Below, one piece after another: positions 7,690 through 14,800 of a stretch of 39,549 nucleotides of DNA. The stretch lies in NCBI RefSeq assembly GCF_025965585.1, contig NZ_JAOPWR010000272.1, positions 1-39,549 on the forward strand. Direction: 5' to 3'. This DNA comes from Pseudonocardia sp. Lineage in GTDB: Bacteria; Actinomycetota; Actinomycetes; Mycobacteriales; Pseudonocardiaceae. Numbering within the stretch: position 1 is the stretch's first letter; each line of letters begins with the position of its first letter. The notes beneath the pieces were generated by a model, which was not told the origin of the DNA, did not search any database, and saw only the letters and a program-made list of their open reading frames with translations. A program made the translations under genes and the position numbers.

Positions 7690-9117
7690 TTGCACAACGC
7701 AGATCGTTTCTACATCAACGGCGAATGGGTGGAGCCCACGACGTCGGAGACCATGGACGTCATCGACCCGTCGACCGAGAAGTCGATCGCGACCGTCGCG
7801 CTCGGCGGGGCGGAGGACGTCGACCGCGCGGTGAAGGCGGCCCGTGCCGCGTTCGAGACCTTCTCCACCACCGCGGTGGCGGAGCGGATCGCGCTGCTCG
7901 AGCGGATCATCGAGGTCTACCAGACCCGCGGTGAGGACCTCGCCCGCACGATCATGGCCGAGGTCGGAGCTCCGGCCGCGCTCGCGAGCACCGCACAGGT
8001 CGGCGCAGGCCTGGGGCAGTTCGCCTCGGCCCTGGACGCGCTGAAGAACTTCCAGTTCGACGAGGACCGCGGCACGACCCGGATCCGGTACGAGGCGATC
8101 GGCGTCTGCGGCCTGATCACCCCCTGGAACTGGCCGCCGCTCCTCATCGCGGCCAAGATCGCGCCTGCGCTGGCCGCGGGATGCACCGTCGTGCTCAAGC
8201 CCTCGGAGCTGGCACCGCTCAACGCCGTGATCATCGCGGAGGTGCTGCACGAGGCCGGTGTCCCCGCCGGTGTCTTCAACCTCGTGCACGGCGACGGCCC
8301 CACCGTGGGCACGGCCATCACCTCGCACCCCGATGTCGACATGGTGTCGTTCACGGGCTCGACCCGGGCCGGCGTCGAGGTCGCCAAGAGCGCCGCCTCG
8401 ACCGTCAAGCGGGTCGCGCAGGAGCTCGGTGGCAAGTCGGCCAACATCCTGCTCGACGACGTGGACCTGGAGACCGCCATCCCGCGGGACATGGGAGACG
8501 TCTGCGCCAACTCGGGTCAGTCCTGCAACGCCGGCTCCCGCTGGCTCGTGCCGCAGTCCAGGCTTGCGGAGGCCGAGCAGATCGCGAAGAAGGCCGCCGA
8601 GGCGATCGTCGTGGGTCACCCCGAGGACGAGGGCGTGACGATCGGCCCGCTCATCTCGCAGGCCGCCTACGACAAGGTGCAGCGACTGATCCAGAGCGCG
8701 CTCGACCAGGGGGCCACGCTCGTGGCCGGCGGCCTCGGCCGGCCGGAGGGCCTCGACAGCGGGTACTTCGTCCGCCCGACCATCCTCACCGGGGTCACGA
8801 ACGACATGGAGATCTCCAAGGAGGAGATCTTCGGGCCGGTCATCACCCTGACCACCTACTCCGACGACGACGAGGCCGTCCGCCTCGCGAACGACACCGT
8901 CTACGGCCTGTCCGGCTTCGTCTCCTCGCCCGACGTCGAGCGGGCCCGCTCGGTCGCGCGACGCCTGCGGACCGGGATGGTGCACGTCAACGGCAACGGG
9001 CTGGACTTCGCGGGTGCCTTCGGCGGCTACAAGCAGTCCGGCAACGGACGCGAGTACGCGGACTTCGGCCTGAAGGAGTTCCTGGAGATCAAGACGATCT
9101 TCGGCTTCGGCAGCTGA
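7690..9117 (+). CDS. NAD(P)-dependent aldehyde dehydrogenase
   Basis: 475 residues of the ALDH superfamily, oxidising an aldehyde to an acid with NAD(P). Visible landmarks are TPWNWP (Asn147, oxyanion), ELGGKS (general base Glu245), FTGSTRAG (cofactor binding) and catalytic Cys279 in SGQSCNAGSRW. I favour the TTG at 7690 because GAGGAG lies about 7 nt upstream and the protein then begins MHNADRFYINGEWVEP; a GTG at 7663 in the same frame adds nine residues with a poor ribosome-binding site. It is the first gene of a LacI-operator-controlled unit, ends before a bidirectional terminator and faces the CoA-transferase gene. The substrate is not evident; the linked glutaryl-CoA dehydrogenase makes a C5 semialdehyde an idea only. 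Confidence 0.88.
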   Translation: MHNADRFYINGEWVEPTTSETMDVIDPSTEKSIATVALGGAEDVDRAVKAARAAFETFSTTAVAERIALLERIIEVYQTRGEDLARTIMAEVGAPAALASTAQVGAGLGQFASALDALKNFQFDEDRGTTRIRYEAIGVCGLITPWNWPPLLIAAKIAPALAAGCTVVLKPSELAPLNAVIIAEVLHEAGVPAGVFNLVHGDGPTVGTAITSHPDVDMVSFTGSTRAGVEVAKSAASTVKRVAQELGGKSANILLDDVDLETAIPRDMGDVCANSGQSCNAGSRWLVPQSRLAEAEQIAKKAAEAIVVGHPEDEGVTIGPLISQAAYDKVQRLIQSALDQGATLVAGGLGRPEGLDSGYFVRPTILTGVTNDMEISKEEIFGPVITLTTYSDDDEAVRLANDTVYGLSGFVSSPDVERARSVARRLRTGMVHVNGNGLDFAGAFGGYKQSGNGREYADFGLKEFLEIKTIFGFGS

Positions 9118-9167
9118 TCCGAGTCGGGTCGGCGTGACCGGGCAGCCGCGTCACGCCACCCCGAGCG

Positions 9168-9206
9168 CGAACGGCCCGCGGGTGCGATGCACCCGCGGGC
9201 CGTTCG
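9168..9206. terminator. Bidirectional terminator between convergent genes
   Basis: A perfect 18-bp stem (9168-9185 with 9189-9206) and a 3-nt loop lies between the stops of the aldehyde dehydrogenase (+) and the CoA-transferase (-), so it can serve both transcripts. Confidence 0.85.
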
Positions 9207-9219
9207 GCCTCCGCCCCGC

Positions 9220-10359
9220 CTACCGCTGCTCCCGCTCCGGTAGCCGGGGCGGAGCCGTCTCGTAGCGGGCCGGGGTCGCCGAGAGCGTGATCGGGTTCCG
9301 CGTGAGCCGGACCGGCGTTCCGTCGGCCCGGGGAACCTCGATCACCGGGTTCAGCCCGAGCTCTGTCGCCAGCGCGAAGGCGCCGGCGACATCGTTGACC
9401 ACGCCTGCCGGTACCCCGGCGGCGCTCAGGTCCGCGGCCCACTCGGCCGCGGGTCGCTTCGCCAACAGCTCCTCCAGGGTGGCGCGGAGCCGGTCCCGGT
9501 TGCGCACCCGCTCCGTGTTCGAGGCGTAGGCGGCCTCGCTCGCCAGTGCGGGTTGTCCGAGCACGGTGCACAGTGCCGTGAACTGGCGGTCGTTGCCGAC
9601 GGCCAGCGCGAGCTCCCGGTCCGCGCAGGGCAGGAGCTCGTACGGCGCGATGCTCGGATGCTGATTCCCGAGCCGGGCCGGGACGACGCCGCCCGCGGTG
9701 AAGGCGGCGCCCTGGTTGGCGAGTGCGGCGAGCAGGCTGGAGAGCAGGTCGACCTCGATCCGTTGCCCGGTGCCGCTGCTCTCGCGATGCCGCAGCGCGG
9801 CGAGGATGCCTACGCTCGCGAAGAGGCCGGCGAGAACGTCGACGAGGGCGACGCCGACCTTCTGGGGCTCACCCGCCGGGTCGCCGGTGATGCTCATGAG
9901 CCCGCCGACCGCCTGGATGAGGAGGTCGTACCCGGGCAGCGAGGCCCCGCCGCCCGAACCGAATCCGGTGATCGAGCAGTAGACCAGCCCGGGGTTGGCC
10001 GCACACAGCTCGGCCGGCCCGAGCCCGAGCCGATCCATCACACCGGGGCGGAAGTTCTCCACCACCACGTCCGCGGACAGTGCCTCGGCCCGGGCGACCG
10101 CCAGGTCGCCGGGATCGGAGAGGTCGAGAGCGATGCTGGTCTTGTTGCGGTTGACCGACTGGAAGTAGGTCGCCTCGCCCGCGTCGTCGAACGGCGGCCC
10201 CCAGGCCCTGGTGTCGTCGCCCGTCCCGGGCCGCTCGACCTTGGTCACGGTCGCGCCGAGGTCGGCGAGCAGCATCGTGGCGAACGGCCCTGCGAGCACC
10301 CGCGAGAAGTCGAGAACCTTGAGCGGGCCGAGGGCTGTGGCGGGGATCTCCATGGACAT
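9220..10359 (-). CDS. CaiB/BaiF family CoA-transferase (class III)
   Basis: 379 residues. The N-terminus LKVLDFSRVLAGPFATMLLADLGATVTKVE, the RNKTSIALDL segment and VVENFRPGVMDRLGL are diagnostic of family III CoA-transferases; the catalytic aspartate is Asp145 in GYDLLIQAVGGLM. These enzymes move CoA between two acids. Relatives include the succinyl-CoA:glutarate transferase SUGCT, and a glutaryl-CoA dehydrogenase lies 10 kb away in the same region, so glutarate activation is a reasonable inference. The start is the ATG at 10359, preceded by GGAGGAGC. It diverges from the cupin operon, and an imperfect LacI operator lies 13 bp upstream of the start codon. Confidence 0.85.
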   Translation of the reverse strand: MSMEIPATALGPLKVLDFSRVLAGPFATMLLADLGATVTKVERPGTGDDTRAWGPPFDDAGEATYFQSVNRNKTSIALDLSDPGDLAVARAEALSADVVVENFRPGVMDRLGLGPAELCAANPGLVYCSITGFGSGGGASLPGYDLLIQAVGGLMSITGDPAGEPQKVGVALVDVLAGLFASVGILAALRHRESSGTGQRIEVDLLSSLLAALANQGAAFTAGGVVPARLGNQHPSIAPYELLPCADRELALAVGNDRQFTALCTVLGQPALASEAAYASNTERVRNRDRLRATLEELLAKRPAAEWAADLSAAGVPAGVVNDVAGAFALATELGLNPVIEVPRADGTPVRLTRNPITLSATPARYETAPPRLPEREQR

Positions 10360-10371
10360 GCTCCTCCGTTA

Positions 10372-10385
10372 CAGAATCCTTTCAA
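10372..10385. promoter_or_regulatory. Imperfect LacI-type operator between CoA-transferase and cupin operon
   Basis: CAGAATCCTTTCAA matches the 14-bp regulon operator at 11 positions. It lies in the divergent gap, just in front of the CoA-transferase. A second, weaker resemblance (GAGATACGTTTACA at 10470-10483, 9 of 14) sits nearer the cupin operon. Confidence 0.4.
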
Positions 10386-10613
10386 TGAGGCTATGAGCCT
10401 GGCTGCCTCCACGTCAATGCAGCTCAGCGGGTCGTCGGTCGGCCGAAAATTTGGCTCGGCGTGTTTTACGAGATACGTTTACACAGCAGACAAGACATGG
10501 CAGGCTGGCGTCTGCCACCGCTCCGGCTCGACGGGCGGCGCCGGGACCCGTCACAGCAGGGACCCAGGACGCTCAGCCCACGTCGCCGGCCACTACAGAA
10601 AAGGGAGACGACG

Positions 10614-11081
10614 GTGACCGAGTACGACCCGGCGGCGCGCAACGCGCGCCGCTTCCCGCGGGTGATCGTGCCCGACGAGATCGACAAGATGCCGACGTTG
10701 CAGTTCAACACCGGCATCAAGACCAACATCTTCCTGTCGCAGGAGCGGGACGATGCCCGCTACTTCCGGCACGGGTACTGCTACGGCGAGCCGGACCACC
10801 TGCCCTACCACTGGGACCAGGCGGACTTCGACGAGACGCACTACGTCCTCGAAGGCAAGATCCACCTCGTGGTGGAGGACGCCGCCGGACGCAGGATCGT
10901 TCTCGAGGCCGCCGAGGGCGAGCACATCTACCTGCCCGCCGGCTACAAGTACACCCTCGAGTGCACCGGCGTGCCCTTCAAGTTCTTCTGGACCTCCGGT
11001 CCGTCCCCGAAGGTCGGCGTCGCCGACGCGCCGGACTACAGCCGCGAGCTCAAGGCGCTCCGCGCCTCGGAAGGGAGCTGA
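10614..11081 (+). CDS. Cupin domain protein, EutQ-like
   Basis: 155 residues with a single cupin barrel: an H-WDQADFDETHYVLEGKIHLVVED first motif and a GEHIYLPAGYKYTLE second motif. The trailing FKFFWTSGPSP resembles EutQ-type cupins of ethanolamine-utilisation loci. Function may be a small metal-dependent enzyme or a binding protein. The GTG at 10614 is preceded by AAGGGAGA; longer in-frame starts back to 10461 have no ribosome-binding site and odd composition. It is the first gene of a tight five-gene operon reaching 14363. Confidence 0.75.
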   Translation: MTEYDPAARNARRFPRVIVPDEIDKMPTLQFNTGIKTNIFLSQERDDARYFRHGYCYGEPDHLPYHWDQADFDETHYVLEGKIHLVVEDAAGRRIVLEAAEGEHIYLPAGYKYTLECTGVPFKFFWTSGPSPKVGVADAPDYSRELKALRASEGS

Positions 11082-11083
11082 TC

Positions 11084-11599
11084 ATGGCCGTGACCGCGAG
11101 CACCTGGCAGCCGTTGCGGGGCGACAAGCGCTGGGCCTACCTGGCGCGGGCGAAGACCATCCGGGTGGCGACCGCCAACGAGGACGGGTCGATCTACCTG
11201 TCCCCGCTGTGGCTGGTCGTGCACGACAAGAAGGTCTACATCCCGATCGACGCCGCCTCCCGGCACGCCGCGAACTTCCTCGCCGGACGTCCGCTCTCGG
11301 CACTGGTCGACCAGGGGGAGGAGTACGCCACCGTCAGCGGCGTCCGGATCACCGGGTCGATGCAGAAGGTGACCGACGAGTCCCTCGTCGAGACCCTCGC
11401 GCAGCTGGTGTTCGACAAGTACTTCCACGTCGGGCACCCCTACGCCGAGAAGTACCTCGAGTTCGGCGAGGTCGCCGGCCGCAGCTACTACGAGCTCGCG
11501 CCGGACAAGATGATCGGCTGGGACATGCGCGAGGTCAACGTGATCGCCATGCCCGAGACCCGGACGCTGCCCGCGCACGTGGGGGACCGGATCCTGTGA
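11084..11599 (+). CDS. Pyridoxamine-5'-phosphate-oxidase-like split-barrel protein
   Basis: 171 residues. The pattern RAKTIRVATANEDGSIYLSPLWLVVHDKKVYIPID, then RHAANFLAGRPLSALVDQGEEYATVSGVRITGS, is that of the FMN/F420-binding split beta-barrel (PPOX/FDOR) superfamily. Members reduce substrates with FMN or F420H2, or bind haem. With FGD encoded in the same region, an F420H2-dependent role is possible, but the cofactor cannot be read reliably. It begins 2 nt after the cupin stop with GGGAGC upstream, so the two are co-translated. Confidence 0.75.
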   Translation: MAVTASTWQPLRGDKRWAYLARAKTIRVATANEDGSIYLSPLWLVVHDKKVYIPIDAASRHAANFLAGRPLSALVDQGEEYATVSGVRITGSMQKVTDESLVETLAQLVFDKYFHVGHPYAEKYLEFGEVAGRSYYELAPDKMIGWDMREVNVIAMPETRTLPAHVGDRIL

Positions 11600-12375
11600 G
11601 CACCTCGACCGACGGGTCCGCCGCGCTGCGCGTCCTGGTCGCCGGCGAGTCCTGGATCAAGCACACGATCCACATGAAGGGCTTCGACCAGTTCCACAAC
11701 ACGGAGTACGAGGAGGGCGCGGGGGAGTTCCTGGCGGCGCTCGACCGTTGCGGCTTCGATGTGACGTACGTGCGCGGCCACGAGATCTCCTCGCGGTTCC
11801 CGAAGACCGCGGCCGAGCTCGCCGAGTTCGACGTCGTCGTGCTCAGCGACATCGGGTCCAACTCCTTCCTGATCCCGGACGAGACCTTCCTGCGCTCGGA
11901 GCGCAGCCCCAACAAGCTCGGGGTGCTCGCCGAGTGGACCCGCGGCGGCGGCGGCCTGGTGATGATCGGCGGCTACATGTCGTTCACCGGCATCGACGGC
12001 AAGGCGCGGTTCGGGATGAGCCCGCTCGCGGACGTCCTGCCGGTGACGATGCTGCCGCACGACGACCGCATCGAGGCTTCGGACGGGGTCAAGGCGCAGT
12101 TCGCCGCCCCCGATCACCCGGTGCTCGGGGGTACCCCCGCGGAGTGGCCGGCCCTGCTCGGGTACAACCGGGTCATCGCCAAGCCGGACGCCACGACCGT
12201 GGTGGAGACGGACGGTGACCCGCTGCTGGTGGTCGGCGAGGCGGGACAGGGCCGCTCCGTCGCGTTCACCTCCGACCTGGCCCCGCACTGGGCGCCCCCG
12301 GAGTTCGTCGGATGGTCGAGCTACCAAAAGCTCTGGGCCGCCATCCTCACCTGGGCGGGCGGCGCTCGCTCGTAG
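11596..12375 (+). CDS. Putative glutamine amidotransferase-like protein (PF07090 type)
   Basis: 259 residues from a GTG whose last two bases form the upstream TGA (4-nt overlap). The sequence LRVLVAGESWIKHTIHMKGFDQF, the DVVVLSDIGSNSFLIPDE strand-loop, GGGLVMIGGYMSFTGIDGKARF and the C-terminal GRSVAFTSDLAPHW are characteristic of the class I glutamine-amidotransferase-like family found beside sugar-catabolism genes. The segment where a nucleophilic Cys would sit in true amidotransferases reads IGGYMSF, without Cys, so glutaminase activity is unlikely. Real function unknown. Confidence 0.75.
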   Translation: MSTSTDGSAALRVLVAGESWIKHTIHMKGFDQFHNTEYEEGAGEFLAALDRCGFDVTYVRGHEISSRFPKTAAELAEFDVVVLSDIGSNSFLIPDETFLRSERSPNKLGVLAEWTRGGGGLVMIGGYMSFTGIDGKARFGMSPLADVLPVTMLPHDDRIEASDGVKAQFAAPDHPVLGGTPAEWPALLGYNRVIAKPDATTVVETDGDPLLVVGEAGQGRSVAFTSDLAPHWAPPEFVGWSSYQKLWAAILTWAGGARS

Positions 12376-12390
12376 GAGAGGTAGGACCCC

Positions 12391-13422
12391 GTGGCAGGTC
12401 GCCGTCGACCCACGATGAAGGACGTAGCGCAGCACGCGGGCGTCTCGATCAGCACGGTCAGCTACGTGCTGAACGACAGCGGGCCCGTCGCCGCCGAGCG
12501 GCGGAACCGGGTGCTGGACGCGATCAGGGTGCTGGAGTACTCGCCCAACGAGTCCGCCCGCAGCCTGAAGCGGCGCACGGTGTCGACCATCGGCATGGTC
12601 GTCCCGGAGCTGACGAACCAGTTCTTCGCCATGGTGGCGGAGGGTGTGCAGAAGGCTGCCGCCGCCCGTGACGTGCTCGTGGTCCTCGTGGTGCCGGACG
12701 CCACCGAGCTGCCGGAGGAGAACCAGGCGAAGCTGCTGCGCAGCCAGCGGGTCGACGGGGTGATCTACCTGTCGGGCACGGGGTCGATGCCCCGTTCGCT
12801 CTTCGAGCTGGCGAGGTCCGGTCCGGTCGTCCTCGTCGACGAGCAGATCCCGGGGATGGAGCTGCCGGCCGTGGTGTCCGACTCCCGCAAGGGAGCGCGG
12901 GAGATCGCGGCGCACGTCCTCGAGCAGGGCCACCGCAGACTCGCCGTCATCGGTGGGCCCCCTGCGCTGTGGACGGCCCAGCAGCGGCTGGCGGGCTACC
13001 GCGAGGCGTTCGCCGGGGCGGGGATCGATCCCGACTCCGTCCCGGTCCACGTCGGGGACTACCGGCAGGGCTCCGGCTCGGCGAACGCGGCCGAGATCGT
13101 CCGGATGCCGGTCGACGAGCGGCCCACCGCCCTCCTCTGCGCCAACGACCTGATGGCGATCGGGGCGATGGAATGCTTCAAGGCGAACGGGCTGCGTATC
13201 CCGGAGGACATCAGCGTCGTCGGTTTCGACGACCTGCCCATCTCCACACTGCTCACACCGCGGCTGACCAGCGTTCGCCAGCCCGCTCACGACATGGGTC
13301 ACCGTGCCGCGACCGTGCTGCTCGACATCCTCGAGGAGAAGGAGGACGGCCTGATGGTCGGTCATATGCCCGCCCTGATCCAGCTGCGTGACTCGGTGTG
13401 CCCGCCGCAGGCGGCACGGTGA
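12391..13422 (+). CDS. LacI family transcriptional regulator
   Basis: 343 residues. The HTH and hinge are at residues 9-60 (MKDVAQHAGVSISTVSYVLN, then RNRVLDAIRVLEYSPNESARSLK), followed by a periplasmic-binding-protein-like effector domain with TIGMVVPELTNQFF, LLCANDLMAIGAM and ISVVGFDDLPIS. Such domains usually bind a sugar, nucleoside or related ligand. It lies in the operon between the amidotransferase-like gene and ribokinase, and is the only LacI protein in the window. It is the natural partner of the TAGAATCGTTTCTA sites at 5659, 7531, 14399, 14614 and 14766, which would make it a local regulon repressor. The GTG start has GGAGAGG upstream. Confidence 0.92.
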   Translation: MAGRRRPTMKDVAQHAGVSISTVSYVLNDSGPVAAERRNRVLDAIRVLEYSPNESARSLKRRTVSTIGMVVPELTNQFFAMVAEGVQKAAAARDVLVVLVVPDATELPEENQAKLLRSQRVDGVIYLSGTGSMPRSLFELARSGPVVLVDEQIPGMELPAVVSDSRKGAREIAAHVLEQGHRRLAVIGGPPALWTAQQRLAGYREAFAGAGIDPDSVPVHVGDYRQGSGSANAAEIVRMPVDERPTALLCANDLMAIGAMECFKANGLRIPEDISVVGFDDLPISTLLTPRLTSVRQPAHDMGHRAATVLLDILEEKEDGLMVGHMPALIQLRDSVCPPQAAR

Positions 13423-14363
13423 GCGCGGGCCGGGTCACGGTGGTCGGCGCCGTCAACGTCGACATGGTGGTCACCACGCCACGGCTGCCGGGTCCCGGTC
13501 AGACCGTGGTCGGCCCGGGCGTCGAGCGCTACGGCGGGGGCAAGGGCGCCAATGCGGCCGTCGCCGCGGCACGTGCCGGCGCTCAGGTCCGCTACATCGG
13601 TGCGGTCGGTGCCGACGACCTCGGCCGCGCGGCGCTCGCCGAGCTCGTCGCGGAGGGCGTGAACGTCGACGACGTCGCCGTTCTGCGCGACACGCCGACC
13701 GGTGTCGCGCTCATCGTCGTGGACGCCGATGGTGAGAACCAGATCGCCGTCGGTGCGGGGGCCAACGACCACGTCGATCCCGACGCGGTCCGGGCGGCGC
13801 TGAACAGGGTGCTGCCGGAGACCGACTGCGTTCTCGTCAGCACCGAGATATCCGGTGCGGCCGTCTTCGCGGCGGTGGAGGCGGCGTCCGCCGCAGGCGT
13901 GCTGTGCATCCTCAACCCGGCGCCGGTCATCCCGGCGGTGGTCGAGGCCATCGAGCTGGGCCCGGTGATCACTCCCAACCGGGGTGAGCTGGAGGACGTG
14001 GTGACGGCGTCGGGCGTGTCCCCGCAGTACGGCGCATCGACAGGACCCACACCACGGGCGCAGGCGCTGGCGCGCCGTACCGGAGCCCCGGTCGTGGTGA
14101 CCCTCGGCGGCGACGGGGCACTCCTCGTCACTGCGGACGGTGACACGGAGCACGTCCCGCCCCAGCCGGCGACGGTCCGCGACACCACCGGCGCCGGTGA
14201 CACGTTCAACGGCGTCCTCGCCGCGCACTTGGCCTGCGGTGAGTCCCTGAGGGATGCGGTCCAGGCAGCGAACTGTGCCGCGGCCCTGTCTGTCGGCGCG
14301 GTCGGTGCACGGAACGGGATGCCCTCGGCCGAGGCCATCCGTGAGGCGCTGAAGGACGGGTAG
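13419..14363 (+). CDS. rbsK: Ribokinase (PfkB family)
   Basis: 314 residues. The N-terminus VTVVGAVNVDMVV, the GGKGANAAVAAARAGA substrate motif and the C-terminal DTTGAGDTFNG catalytic/anion-hole motif identify a PfkB-family kinase most like ribokinase, which phosphorylates ribose to ribose 5-phosphate with ATP. The GTG at 13419 overlaps the LacI stop by 4 nt. No sugar transporter is adjacent; ribose could come from nucleoside breakdown or from the ABC importer at 31 kb. Ribose 5-phosphate is the substrate of the PRPP synthetase at 17018, and PRPP that of the NAMPT at 14801, giving a coherent route. Confidence 0.85.
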   Translation: MSAGRVTVVGAVNVDMVVTTPRLPGPGQTVVGPGVERYGGGKGANAAVAAARAGAQVRYIGAVGADDLGRAALAELVAEGVNVDDVAVLRDTPTGVALIVVDADGENQIAVGAGANDHVDPDAVRAALNRVLPETDCVLVSTEISGAAVFAAVEAASAAGVLCILNPAPVIPAVVEAIELGPVITPNRGELEDVVTASGVSPQYGASTGPTPRAQALARRTGAPVVVTLGGDGALLVTADGDTEHVPPQPATVRDTTGAGDTFNGVLAAHLACGESLRDAVQAANCAAALSVGAVGARNGMPSAEAIREALKDG

Positions 14364-14398
14364 CGCTCGGCTGCGGCGGGCGCGAGACACGGGTCGGA

Positions 14399-14412
14399 TA
14401 GAAACGATTCTA
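14399..14412. promoter_or_regulatory. LacI-type operator upstream of the NAMPT promoter
   Basis: TAGAAACGATTCTA, the exact reverse complement of the 7531 site. It begins 36 bp after the ribokinase stop and about 190 bp upstream of the NAMPT promoter. Confidence 0.75.
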
Positions 14413-14600
14413 GATATTGCGCTCGCGCTCCTGCACTCGTCGCGCGGAGCGGGAGCGCCGGCCTCTCCCCGGTCACGGTGGCCCGATGCTCACGGATGGC
14501 CCTCTGACGTGCGACTACCTCGCTTTTCGGGCGTTCCAGGCCCCGTGTCCGAGCCGTGAGGTCGGGCGTGAAGTTGGGGTTTTTCGTAGCCCAAAGTGTG

Positions 14601-14628
14601 TTGACGACCACGATAGAATCGTTAAGAT
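14601..14628 (+). promoter_or_regulatory. NAMPT promoter overlapped by a LacI-type operator
   Basis: TTGACG at 14601-14606 and TAAGAT at 14623-14628 are 16 bp apart. The imperfect operator TAGAATCGTTAAGA (14614-14627, 11 of 14) covers the spacer and most of the -10 box, so repressor binding would exclude polymerase. Confidence 0.6.
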
Positions 14629-14691
14629 GACGTTTGCCCGACGGCTGAAGGTCCAACGACTGGCCGGGGGGACGGGAAAGACTGCACGTTT

Positions 14692-14713
14692 ACGTGGACC
14701 TCAGGGTCCACGT
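14692..14713 (+). promoter_or_regulatory. Leader hairpin 1 before NAMPT
   Basis: ACGTGGACC and GGTCCACGT form a perfect 9-bp stem with a 4-nt TCAG loop, about 60 nt after the predicted transcription start. No T-run follows. Confidence 0.45.
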
Positions 14714-14719
14714 TCTTCA

Positions 14720-14753
14720 GTGCCACACCGGCGGTGTCTCAGCGGAGAGGCAC
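14720..14753 (+). promoter_or_regulatory. Possible three-way-junction RNA before NAMPT
   Basis: GTGCC (14720-14724) pairs with GGCAC (14749-14753). Inside lie ACACC-GGC-GGTGT (14725-14737) and CTC-AGCG-GAG (14738-14747), giving a compact two-hairpin multiloop. It may be a regulatory RNA or chance pairing in GC-rich sequence. Confidence 0.25.
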
Positions 14754-14765
14754 AACTGCAGTCGG

Positions 14766-14779
14766 TAGAAACGAATCTC
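14766..14779. promoter_or_regulatory. LacI-type operator just upstream of the NAMPT ribosome-binding site
   Basis: TAGAAACGAATCTC matches the reverse-complement operator at 12 of 14 positions, 21 bp before the ATG. It is downstream of the promoter, so it would act as a roadblock or looping partner. Confidence 0.5.
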
Positions 14780-14800
14780 GCGGAAGGTGACCGACACCCG

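Larger units (their letters stand above)
14364..14800 (+). promoter_or_regulatory. 437-bp control region of the NAMPT operon
   Basis: There is no gene here. The region holds three operator copies (14399, 14614, 14766), a promoter (14601-14628) and two foldable elements in the leader (14692-14713 and 14720-14753). Operators upstream of, within and downstream of the promoter would allow looping repression as in lac. Confidence 0.55.

Noticed and set aside
11488..13365. 625-residue open frame on the minus strand
   Set aside because: It is antisense to the amidotransferase-like and LacI genes, both of which have clear family motifs. No motif or ribosome-binding site is found on the minus strand.
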